A stretch of 24,976 nucleotides of DNA from Azolla pinnata (lineage: Eukaryota; Streptophyta; Polypodiopsida; Salviniales; Salviniaceae): assembly GCA_037176905.1 (NCBI GenBank), contig JBBBWG010007613.1, forward strand, positions 1 to 24,976, written 5' to 3'. The notes below the pieces were generated by a model. That model worked only from the letters and a program-made list of their open reading frames with translations. It was not told the origin of the DNA and did no database searches. The number at the start of each line of letters is the position of its first letter. Within the stretch, counting starts at the first letter, position 1. Shown one piece after another: positions 9,031-20,100 of this stretch. The position numbers and the translations under genes are program-made.

Positions 9031-10986
9031 AGGGCTCGATCGAGGTACCAATTGATCCAGCGAGAGATCGATTTTAAGTAAGCGCATGCGATCAACGAAC
9101 GGACCTCCGCCTCGATCCTGCTAACTTATGAAATTAAGCGCTCGACAGCTTGTTGTCCTCTCGTCGATTGCGAGAACAGATGAAGAAGAAGATGATGATG
9201 ATGCTACTGATGATGATTATGATGGTGGGGGCAGCAGCGATGATGATGGTGGTGGTGGCGGCGACTCAATGGGTGTAGAGCTACTCAGCATGCAAGAACC
9301 TGCTTGTTCGAATCATCAAATATCTTCGACAATACGGCAGTTTCGTATCGCATGTTTGAGAATCCACTCCATACTAACGTAGGCGCAAATGCTCTAGCGG
9401 TTCGAATCGTGTCTTCGAAAATCTGCTCGATACTATGTGCTTGGATCGCAAAGCCTCAAAGATCTTTGCCAAGAAAAGTTCGATGTATGGAGGTGGACTC
9501 TTTCTCGGTTAACACTCGATGGTGGAACAACCTTAATCGACACAGAGTTGGACTCTTTCAGTATTGCTGGTAAAAGAGACCCAAAGACTTGGGTCGAATG
9601 GCTAGGTTCCAAGACAGAAAAGCATCAACTCGACTAGTCATGACATATTTACATCGTATGAGTTTCCTGCCTGCTTCTTCGCTGTTTCTCCTTGATCTCA
9701 CCTTGTACAATGCAAATGATACGAACAATCTCATTGATCCAATTTTTCTCCTTGTTCTCTACAAGATCATTGATTTTTAGGTCAGTGAATTTTCCAACCC
9801 ATTCATCTGACAAAATATAACAATATTATCCGGGTTTGGCTCCGATAAACAGCATTTGGAAGCATCGGTTTGAACTTAGAAGGGCTTAATTCGGTCAAGA
9901 CGTAAGAGTTAGAAGCATTAGAAAGAGAAATCCCAAATTGTAGAAAACCCCTTCATAAATAGTCCAATGAAAGAGAAATACCAAATTGTAGAAAACCCCT
10001 TCATATATTCCCAAACAAAAATTTGTGAAATCGAGGTCCAATGTTCTAGCTCCATTAGAATCACCAACTCTTGAACAGTATTTACACCTATTCATCATGA
10101 TTCCCTTATACAACATGATGAATTGCATAGAGTACACCCACATTTGTCAATTTTGGTGTATGAAGTTCAAGTTCTTGGAGCTTAGCATGGACTAACCAGG
10201 CTTGTCGACTGTGTTGCCTCCATGCCCGAAGATAATAATAGAATGTCACCAAGGTCTGATAATAACCCAAAAAAGTTAAGATAAAGTCCATCATTAGGTT
10301 AGGAAAACTATTAAAGCATCACCTAGGGCCGAATGAGTTTACCTGCAATTCAAACCAACTGTTTTCAGTCTGATATGAGAAGCTCATCATAAGTCAATCT
10401 TTCAGAAAACATAGTTTATTCAAGGCCAATCATTTCTAGTATCCCAAGTAGTATAAGGGATTATCAACCAACTCTGTATAAGGGACTAAATATGGTGGGC
10501 ATCACACATATTTCACTCGAAACACCAGACTCAAATCATCTGACATATATATGACAGTCCTGAAGCAGCATCAGTAACCTGTCAGCATTCTTGTACAATG
10601 AGAAAAGATACTGTATTCCGCACATTGTTCCTGCCGCATATACATTTATACGCCCTTCCAGTATTCAAAAAGCACAGGCTAAACCACCATCCCGTGCATA
10701 TAATTAGCTTACTTTCATGGTCACTGTTCCTCACAAAGGGATGTATAGATATATAGATTAACATATCCAAGTTATGGTCAAAGATCAACGGGTATTGAGT
10801 AATACTTACATACCCTTCGTTTCTCCATCTAAATTAGCAATCCATACAACAGATTTTCTAGAGATCAAATACATGTTCGCTGAATTTCTTTCCTTCCATG
10901 CTGTTATAATACACTACACTCTCAAATTCAATTTCTAAACAATTTACAAATGACTGCCCAATTCGGTAGTAGCAATTTATAAACAG
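9031..10986. other. Intergenic DNA between cyclin D and tRNA isopentenyltransferase; no gene recognised
   Basis: This includes a GAT/GGT-rich stretch at about 9177-9270 and a 48-bp-period direct repeat: about 40 bp starting GAAAGAGAAAT at 9921 and again at 9969, with two differences. Short open frames on both strands show no domain I recognise. The right part, up to 10986, should contain the 3' UTR and poly-A site of the isopentenyltransferase gene, but no canonical AATAAA was identified close to its stop. Confidence 0.5.
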
Positions 10987-13900
10987 TTAGTTTTTCTTCA
11001 CCTTTAGAGCTGCACTTTTTCCTAGCCTCTTTCTGTGACCTCGGCTCTTTATGTGCTGTTCCCATTGATGTACTCCAATAAAAATGCGATCATTACAGAC
11101 CTGAATTACATTTCAAAGAAAACATAATCAGCTCAAAATGAAGATGCCATTCCTCTCACAGATCACGATCTTACCTCGCAAATAAATTGTTTGTGCGCAT
11201 CTGTTCTGCCAATACTTGGGTTTTCCTTCCACTGCTTACAGCCTAGGTTTGTATCGTCCAAAAGCATCTTTAAAAACCGCTCCACCAGAGATATGCAGGG
11301 CTGTAAAACTTGAGCTGACCATGTCTCAGTAAAAGAACCTGCTGCAAAACGTAACATGAGTAACGCCACTATCATTTATAATCGTAATATAATCTTCAAT
11401 CCAGTTAATTGGCCGACTCAGTGGAGTGTCTAGGTTCATACAATTGCTGTTCCTCAAGACATCAGTTAATTGGATCCTGTGCAGCTGCCAGCCGAATTGT
11501 GTTTCTAGTCTGTTGAACCTACGCTTCTGCGCACCATACTCTAATCACAAAATCAGGATTTCTGCGTTTATTTACTCATTTTATGAAAAAAGTGGTTACA
11601 GGGACTCAACTACCTGAACACGAACAAGTCTCCGTGTATTTGCCTTCATCTTCGTTACAGCATCTGAAACCATGTCAGCATATTTTTGTTCTTCGAGTAA
11701 TGTCTTCAATGCTACTCCAGACATAGGTATGCATTGCTCCTCAAGTTCAGAAGCTATTTTACTGAACAAAGAGCTGAATTCTCGTACTCCAATAGCCTGA
11801 TGTAAGCCCCTAGTGAACTTGGCATCAGGAGCATAGAACTCAGAGATTTCATCAAGTAGGCCGGCTTGCATCATAATATCAACTCTATCATTAACATATT
11901 TGTCCACTTCCTCTAGTTCTGCATCCAGGCATATGAAGCAGCAGTTGTAGCGCAAAGATTCAGCAGTCCCCCATTTCTATCCTGACAAGTCAAATGAAGG
12001 GTTAAGGTATGCACAAAGCAATGCCCTTCCCCCTATTGGGTACAACTAGTTCTCACATCACCACTCACGCAATCACTCTTCATATAACTAAAACATACAT
12101 CCAATGTTCTGGAGTCCAAAAGATCACTAGGCTTCCTTCCAGTCCGGTTGTATATATTTAGATACTGATTCAACTGGAAACAACAAATATTGTCAGATCA
12201 AGCATCAGAAGTGAAAACTCAAAAAGTCCTGTCTAATATAGATGGATGGATGGATGGATGGATGGATAGGTATTATTCACCTTCCTGGAATTGTTTGGGT
12301 GAACTCCAGATGCTGCTTGCTCATCAATTTGTTTCAAAAGCTCATATAGACAACCTACAGGCGATTAAAAAATTGAGGCCTAAAGAATAGCAACGTTTTT
12401 TTGATGAGCTGTAAACCATTGAACCATACCTTCTTTATCCGGAGCCCATAAGGGTCCTGTCACATCGAGTAAACTTTCTTTAGGTACTGCATCTAAATTC
12501 TGCTTATTTTCTGCATACAACAACTTCTCAGGTGGATAATCTTCTCGAACGCTTTCCTTTACGAAGTCATCCAACAAATAGGAGCTAACAACTGCCTGGA
12601 GTTAAAACAAGAGATTCATGTTCAAAAATGTTACAAATGGAAATTTAAAACCCAGAAGCACTTCAATATAGATTGAAACACTCTATGCTTACACAATCAA
12701 ACTCATAAAATGGGATTGGTTTCTAATTGTATCCTTTTCTTTGAGGAAATATCAATGGAAGGTGGCAAAACCACTATTTAAAATTTGATACCAAATAACC
12801 TCTCATAATGCAGAGTTCGGGTTCACTATAGGCATTGAAATGTCCTCCTAAATTAAATAGCAATAACCTACGAAATTATAGGAAAAACTAACAAAATAAC
12901 AATTGCTTGTGAATAATGAAGCATATGATATACAGCGGATGCAATAGAAGCTTGTGTATGATACTATGTCGGATGCACTAGGATTAGCATGGAAGTAGTG
13001 GTGATTAGTTGTTCAACATGAAATAATTACTTCATTGGAAAAGTGATCACAATCCTAAAGCTAAGCATTTCATACTTTGATACATATATGTACATGTGAC
13101 CCTTCCAAGTAAAGTAATGACACGTATAAAGGGAGCATATAGGGAACCTGTATGTAGTAATTTGTGCCTCCCACAATTATTGGTAACTTGCCACGCTTTA
13201 AGATATCGTCAATTATCTGCTATGGCAATTGGTAACTTGTTTGTTCTCTCACAAGCATTATAAACAGGAAAAAATGATCAACTTACAACAATTGCAAGAT
13301 CCCTATATTGCTTGACTGTACATTCCTCGGTTGGTTCAAATACTCCCAAAAGATGATGAGAAATGCCTTCGAAAATACAAAACAAAAGCCTTACATTATT
13401 TAAGCTCATCATTTGCATACAAGGAAACAACGTCTCACGCAAATAATATACAAGAAAAATCATGAGTAAGTAGGTAAATTCCAAACAAAGTGAAATGTGA
13501 TGATCATTGAGCTCCCTTACTATCAGAAAAATATATTTCCCCGTGCTTCTGAGATTTTAACAAAGTTGTACCTCGTCTCTCTTCTATAGGTGCTTTGTTA
13601 GTCAAAATGTCCAAGCCTTTGTATACCTACAATCACACGATTAAATATTAGACCTGGATATCAACAATGATCACTAGGGTTTTTACGTTCTGAATCTTTC
13701 AAAGGTTTGCTTGTACTTCCACACAACCCACTGGTATTAAACAGGAATATGTTACACACATTACATCTGTCATCTACTAACATATTGTTCGCACTGGCAT
13801 CGTGGATACAACGATGGCACATGTTCATTCTCTAAAGCTATTAATTTTGAAGCATATCTATTCCCATGCTACTGAGGATTTTAAACACATTTCATGCTGG

Positions 13901-14290
13901 ACTCAAACTTTTCTCAACTTATTCGTATTCTTTTTTTCTTCTCAAGTCAAAACTTTGAGTCACACTACTCAAACGTATCCAGTGGTTTCTTTCAGTGCAC
14001 AAATTTTGAATCGTCTATGCCATAAACAGAATAAAGAACATAAGAAGCAACACCCCATGCAGCAATGCTGCTAAACCCTAGACCAACGCATTCGAAGCAG
14101 TGATATCACATTCGCTTCCCGTGTCTCATAACAGAGTTCATGATTTGAGTTCTACCTGCATGGAATCAGCGTTGATGACCTCGCCCGAGAACCGACAAGC
14201 GAGGTCGATGGAGAGGCGAGTCTTTCCGACACCAGTAGCACCTAATATCACCACAACAGAAGCCTTGCCCTCGGAATTAACCATTTCCAT
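10987..14290 (-). CDS. tRNA dimethylallyltransferase (tRNA isopentenyltransferase), eleven exons, about 460 aa
   Basis: The enzyme transfers a dimethylallyl group to A37 of tRNAs that read U-initial codons; tRNA breakdown gives cis-zeatin. Exons (minus): 14290-14156, 13626-13572, 13366-13287, 13216-13148, 12595-12430, 12354-12281, 12173-12099, 11976-11614, 11526-11442, 11341-11175, 11100-10987. All junctions are GT-AG and the total is 1383 nt in frame. Visible motifs: P-loop GATGVGKT (17-24), [65 protein letters not shown] and [15 protein letters not shown]-terminal CEVC...HIKSRGH zinc finger follows, the hallmark of the eukaryotic tRNA-type enzyme (AtIPT2-like, 466 aa) as opposed to the adenylate type. 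The start is the first ATG after an in-frame stop; no transit peptide is evident, suggesting cytosol or nucleus. Exon 9/10 borders are the least certain. Confidence 0.93.
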
Positions 14291-15782
14291 AGCTCGATGT
14301 GTCTGCCACTGTCCCCGTCCCTGTCCCTGCCGCTCTCGCTCTCGCTCTGCCTGACGAGGACTGCGTAAACCTGTTTCTGGAGCCTTTGATTTGCAGAAGA
14401 AGCAGAAACTGCAAAATTGCGGAGGCTTTCAAGAGCACAAAATGCCATGAATTCCACATCTCTTGCATGTCCTGGTCATTTTGGTGACCATGTGAGGATT
14501 CGCCCACGATTCATCGAGCATCGGCGATTCATCGAGCATCGGATCGATACGTTCGATCCGCATTTTGTAGCGATAGGAGCTCGATCCATCGATCCATCGA
14601 TCTGAATGAGAGGACCTTCGAAAGATATCGTCGAATAGAACTCGATTCGCACTCGTTTCCCCCGTCGCTATTTTGGCCATTCCGTGTTTGTCAATGTCAC
14701 AGATCCTCCAACAGATGGCATCCAAATGAGGCCAACTATGGTGATTCAGAAGCAGAAGAAGGAGAAGATCGCATTCATATTATACGTGGAAAGAGTGTAG
14801 CAACAATTTCGATCCTACATGATACATATATTGGCCATCAGAACATCCATTTTGCACAACAATGGCCTCTCTCGTTGGTTTAGAACAGAGCTATTGTATA
14901 TAATGTGTCCTTCTTGGCTGTGACCTGACGAGACCAGCCACACACATTGTTAGGTGAGTGTTCCGGGAACTGTTTGAGAGAAGATGGTTCTCGAGTGTCT
15001 TTTTTTGCCCTTGAAGCATAATGTATTCTGGATTCGAATGGAGAGAATGTTCGGCCTTGGCATGGTCAAAGGTGGCAATGAAATCGAAGGAATGGTTAGA
15101 AAACAGACCAAGAAGAACTTGTTTGTCAATTACAAAGCACGTGATCTGTGATTCTCTATAATTCCAAAGAACATGTCTGCAAACACTTTGCCTCGAAGCA
15201 AAGGAGATCCTGCCTCTCGATTGAAGCTGTCAAAGAGTTGGCCTTTTGGAGCGCAAGGATCAATTTAATGCGAGGTGTTGCCATAGGGTCATTTCACGAC
15301 CAGCAGAGGAACACCAACTATGACTCGAATGATAGGAAGAGATGGAATCGTCGACAAAGATCGAAGCAGTGAGATTTGATCGAGATGTCGACAAAGATCG
15401 AAGCAATGAGCAACCGACTGGCGCGAGACGACAGTTATTATGTCCGAGTGCTGTGACACGATTGTTGTCCCTTCTGTTGACATTGTGATTCCCTTTCAGA
15501 GGACACCATCACATGGACAGGATCGATCCAGAGGGGATATAGTCGATCGAAATCCCAAGGACATGGTGCTGCTCTGTAGCAACGAATCGGAATCTCGTGT
15601 CCATCTCATCTAGGGATCTCTGTAACAACACGTATGGAGCACGGCCTCGATGAATCTTTCGTTGTCAGAAGGTAAAATAATGTTGTGATCGATTGGATCT
15701 GCAAGCCATAATAGCTTCCACAATTTTGGTTCGCTGCTCACAATATGTGCCTCAACGTCATCAGAACCGATAATGTAAACCC

Positions 15783-15813
15783 AAACCCTAACCCTAGATC
15801 CTAACCCTAAACC
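15783..15813. promoter_or_regulatory. Telo-box cluster
   Basis: AAACCCTAACCCTAG is followed after a short gap by CCTAACCCTAAACC. AAACCCTA is the known plant telo-box, common in promoters of growth and translation genes and bound by Myb-type telomere-repeat factors. A second copy (AAACCCTAACCCTAAA) is at 16579-16594. Which of the two flanking genes it serves cannot be told. Confidence 0.45.
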
Positions 15814-16166
15814 ATTAATGTTAGAAAGAGAGCTGAAATGCAATCATAGCTCCGCTCCTGGTTTGCATAGCACATGCCGTGGCTTTAAGAAATCTAATCC
15901 TCTACAACTGGCAACCATTATTTTAATCGATGCAAAGATTCTGTCGCCATCGATAGATTTGGGAGCAAATCCATAGCTTCAAGCAAGAATTACAAGGAGC
16001 TTAAATTTTAAGCAAGATTGCATGTGATCCAGCGCGCATTTTAAAGAGGAATAAGGCGCCGGTTCAGATATGGCTCCACAGAAGGAGCCAAACCGATGCA
16101 TATATATTTTTTTCTGGGCTTCTTTTTCTATCACATTCCTGCCACCCTTTATTGGCCTTCTACGTG

Positions 16167-16244
16167 TTTCGCGCCGGCTTCCTGTCCATAAAAGGCGGTT
16201 ATAATTAGTTGAGATTTCATCGTTTGAGCGGAGACTTTGGCGCC
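16167..16244. promoter_or_regulatory. Pair of E2F-like sites with nearby TATA-like motif
   Basis: TTTCGCGCC at 16167-16175 and TTTGGCGCC at 16236-16244 both match the E2F consensus TTTSSCGC. CATAAAAGG lies between them at 16187-16195. The arrangement resembles a compact promoter, but no CDS was recognised immediately downstream in either direction. Villin starts about 925 bp to the right. Confidence 0.35.
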
Positions 16245-17168
16245 GTAGGAAAGCCTCTCGATTCGATCGACGATCCAAATGTGGGGCGATCGTAAAGCAG
16301 CAGAGACGACAAGCACGCGAATATTCTGCGCCCGCTAGAATCCAGAGGGATCAGGGCCCGAATTAGTTAGGAGACAGGCGTGCAGTGCAGACATGAAACG
16401 AGGCGAGTCAGGCTCCGATCGCCTTTACAGTGTAACGTATAGCGCTCAATGTCGGTATGTGATCGACGAAAACAGGAATCGGAAACAACCCACGAGATGC
16501 AAGGAGCCAGGGGGGACAATGCAAGGCCCATAACGGGGAAGAAAGCATCGATTGCGGTCAAGACGAGATCGGAATCCTAAACCCTAACCCTAAAGCTTTG
16601 AGCTTCCATGGACATGACACCTTGTACTGCATGAAGCAGTTGTTGGGTCTTTATTTTTGGGACACATAGCAACACAGCCAAGTAGTCCATTGAAAGGCTG
16701 CAGAAAAAAGAAGGCGAACAAAAGGGAAGGAAAAAGGAGAAAGGGGCAGGGAAAGTGACGGGATCTGAAACAGAGAAATGGGTAATGTGGATAATGGTGG
16801 TGGTGATGATGATGGTGGTGATGATGATGGGCGATGGTGGCAAAGAGAATTACGGTATGCAATGTATTCTATTGCCATGTGCCCACTTTTGTCAGCAGCA
16901 CAAAGAACCAAAAGGCAAAACAGAAGTTCTCTTTTGCTGCACATACGCCCCAAGCAGAGCCCCGGACTCAGATTTGTAGCTCCACATGCTCCCAATGTGA
17001 TAAGTCTAGCACTATTATAACTCCCTACTGTCTTCTCTTGAGAGGATTCTACATCATTCACCAACCTTTGAGGTTCCCATCACACCGCGGCGGCGGCGGC
17101 GGCGGCGATGATGATGATTATGCAATAAGTTACTTCTTCATAGTGCCTGCAGAGAGCCTTCATCAAGC

Positions 17169-20100
17169 ATGTCGATTTCCATGAAAGATGTGGATCCGGC
17201 ATTTCAACAACAGCAAGGAGTCGGAATCAAAATGTATCCTTGTTTGAGTTTGTATGAGACCTAAAAACGTCCTATCATTATTGGTGGTACATTTCAGGAT
17301 TACATGCTTAGGCATATATCTGTTGACTTCCCTGTATGTGCGGAATGAATATGACTAGTAGTATGAATGTATACTGCTTAGAATACAGATTAGGAATAAG
17401 ATTCTATAAATGCACTCAGATAAATGTTTTTCATGCACAAGCAACTCTGTCGTGGGCTTTGACTTCAAGCTGAAATTGTGATTGTGGATTGTGGGAGATG
17501 TAGGGGATAAATGCTTAACACATTTCATCATGTTTATGAAGTTGAACTCACATCAGACGGTACGATTAGTCTTGGTGACACGAGTATGCATGCTTATCAT
17601 TTATTCCTTCCATGCACTTACATTCAATGTTGGTACATATGAGCATTCTGTAATTGGCACATTTGACATGCATATGGCAGATGGCTCTTGTTACATATTT
17701 CAAATTTCATGTTGGACATGAGCACACTCAGCATAACCAAAGTTATGGGTATATGCGCTAAGAAATTAGCCTATGTATTTTAGCATGTATTGATGTGAGA
17801 TTTTTCTGGGTTATAGCTTATAATACTTAGCAAATGTATCAAGTATTACATAAATTACTGAAAATGCAAATGGAAGGTAGTGATGAGCACAATGCTCAGA
17901 AAATGTTTCTGATTAACATCATCCTAGTGGATTGGAGATATGGGAAATAGAGAACGAGCATCTCTTGGCATTACCAAAGGGACAGTATGGTCAATTTTAT
18001 TCTGGAAAAGCCTACATTATCTTGCAGGTTTGTGTAATACAGCCCAAACGCAATCGAGCTTGGATAAGAAACTGATAGATCAATAATATACTTCAGTCTT
18101 TTCCTGTTTTCAGACTCGTGCTCTTAGAAGTGGAGTTCTCCACCATGAAATCCATTATTGGATTGGGAAGTGCGCAGAACAAGTGAGTTTCCAAGAAAGG
18201 CCTTTTGTTCCCTATACGAGCATTACTTTCATTCATCACTTTTTGGGCACAAATCAATAGGAAGCATAGAATTTATTGGATTTATCAAAGGATGCCTATG
18301 TTTTCTCGTGCATGATGCTGAACATACGTTTTCAGATCAAGACAACGATTGCAGCCACAAAGGCCGTAGAGCTGGCTGCTTCGCTAGGCAGCCGTGCCAT
18401 CCAAAATAGAGAGCTGGAAGGATACGAATCAGACAAGTTCCTCTCCTACTTCAGGCCCTGCTTCATTCCCATCCCAACTACAAATGCTGCCGCCGAAGAA
18501 ATTACATTTGAAAATCGCATGTTTTTGTGTCAAGGAAGACATGTTGCTCGTGTGACGGAGGTCAATCCTTCTATCATATTTTTTCATAACAAATCAATAT
18601 GTCAATCATTTCCTTTCCATTTTAACAATCATGCTCCGCAGGTGCCATGTGTAAGGTCATCACTGGACCATGATCATGTTTTCGTACTCAATACTAAGTT
18701 CAAGCTCTTTCAATTCAATGGCTCCAATACTGATCTATATGAACGCACAAAGGCTCTGGATGTTCTTGGGTATTTGCGGGACAAATACCATAAGGAGAAA
18801 TGTCATGTTGCAACAATCGGTACGATATTCTCTGTTTATTTTTATTTTATGTCAATTCAGTAATGATGGGGCGATACAAAGAGTTTGGATAAAAAGTTAA
18901 AGTGGCTTTTGTGTCTTTGCAATGTGATGTCATCATCACGACCCGTTTGTAGAGGATGGAAAATTTGTAGCTGATGTTGACAGTGGTGAATTCTGGGGCC
19001 ACTTTGGTGGATTTGCACCTCTCACGAAGAAGGCTGAAACTAAAGAATATGAGGTCGAAGCACATGCAGGGGTTCTCTTCGTGTGAGTTTCTTTTTCACT
19101 TCAATAAGGAACCAACTTTAGTTTCACTCATGGAGGAGTCGTTGTTTTGTTAATAAAAGATGCATTCCTCAAGATATTGAAAATCAAAGCCAAATTAAGG
19201 TCGAATGTACTGTTCACTTTGATGCACTCAAATCTGTTGTCTATTGATAGATTATCTCGTATTGGGTCCATTGATTCAGGCCAAATTTTTTTTTGGGTCA
19301 GATTTTTGTTAGATATTTGACATAAAAGACTGTTCTAGGATGAGCGCGCACACTATTATGCTAATTATTGATCAAATATGCCTAATTCAGCAACTAACTA
19401 TTCAGGCTTTGACCAATGCTCATCTCATAGGATATATGAAAATCAAGCTGATAAAGTTCAATACCAATCTCTTGAAAGGGACATGCTGAGCACAAGCAAA
19501 TCCTATGTGTTAGACTGTGGTAATGAGTTATTTGTGTGGATGGGTCGTGATACCTCACTCCAGGATCGAAAAGCTGCAGTACTCGTAGCACAAGTAAATG
19601 ATTCAACCTCAACTGTCTCTAGGAAAGTACTATCTATATTCATAGCTTTTGCCAAAACTTTTGTCTAATTTCTAAATAAGGAAATGGCAAACAACACAAG
19701 AAGTGGGAAATCGCAAGGAATCAAGCTGCTCTCAGTTATGGAGGGTTTTGAACCTCTAGAATTCCGGTCTAAGTTTACTTCTTGGCCTATGAATACAATG
19801 TCACTGGTCGCCCAAGGTGGAAGGGGAAAACTAGCAGGTTGGCATGAGTTGGCCCTTTGAAATATATTATTATCTCATTGCAGGTAGCATCATAAAATCT
19901 ACTCATACCGATAACTTAAATGTTTTGCAGTTCTCTTGAAACAGAAAGGTTTCAATGTCAATGGGCTGCTGAAAGTCACCCCAACGAAGCAAAACCTGCA
20001 GCATTTCAGCAGCAACAATGGGAAACTCCAGGTTTTTTTCTGTCTAGGTGGAGCCTTACCCATGTCCTCAGAAGCAAAAACAAAGGGGCAATGATCACCA

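Larger units (their letters stand above)
14291..17168. promoter_or_regulatory. Divergent intergenic region between tRNA isopentenyltransferase and villin
   Basis: The two genes diverge with about 2.9 kb between their ATGs. Visible elements are an 18-bp perfect tandem repeat (CGATTCATCGAGCATCGG at 14507 and 14525), a 24-bp repeat with one mismatch at 15350 and 15387, telo-boxes at 15783-15813 and 16579-16594, and E2F-like sites at 16167 and 16236. There is also a GAT/GGT microsatellite at about 16790-16837 and (CGG)n at 17086-17107 just before the villin ATG. CTATTATAAC at about 17011 could be a TATA element for villin. Short open frames in the region show no recognisable domain. Confidence 0.5.

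Noticed and set aside
9395..9415. GGTTCGAATC, a tRNA T-loop-like motif
   Set aside because: The flanking bases do not form a five-base-pair T stem, and no acceptor stem or A-box was found upstream.
9895..10294. Minus-strand open frames with a repeated YEGVFYNL peptide
   Set aside because: The repeat is explained by a 48-bp-period direct repeat. No known domain or start context was recognised, and assignment to a retroelement could not be supported.
14291..14400. In-frame open sequence upstream of the tRNA isopentenyltransferase ATG as a possible transit peptide
   Set aside because: The frame is open for about 45 codons but contains no ATG before an upstream stop, so it cannot be added without an unseen exon.
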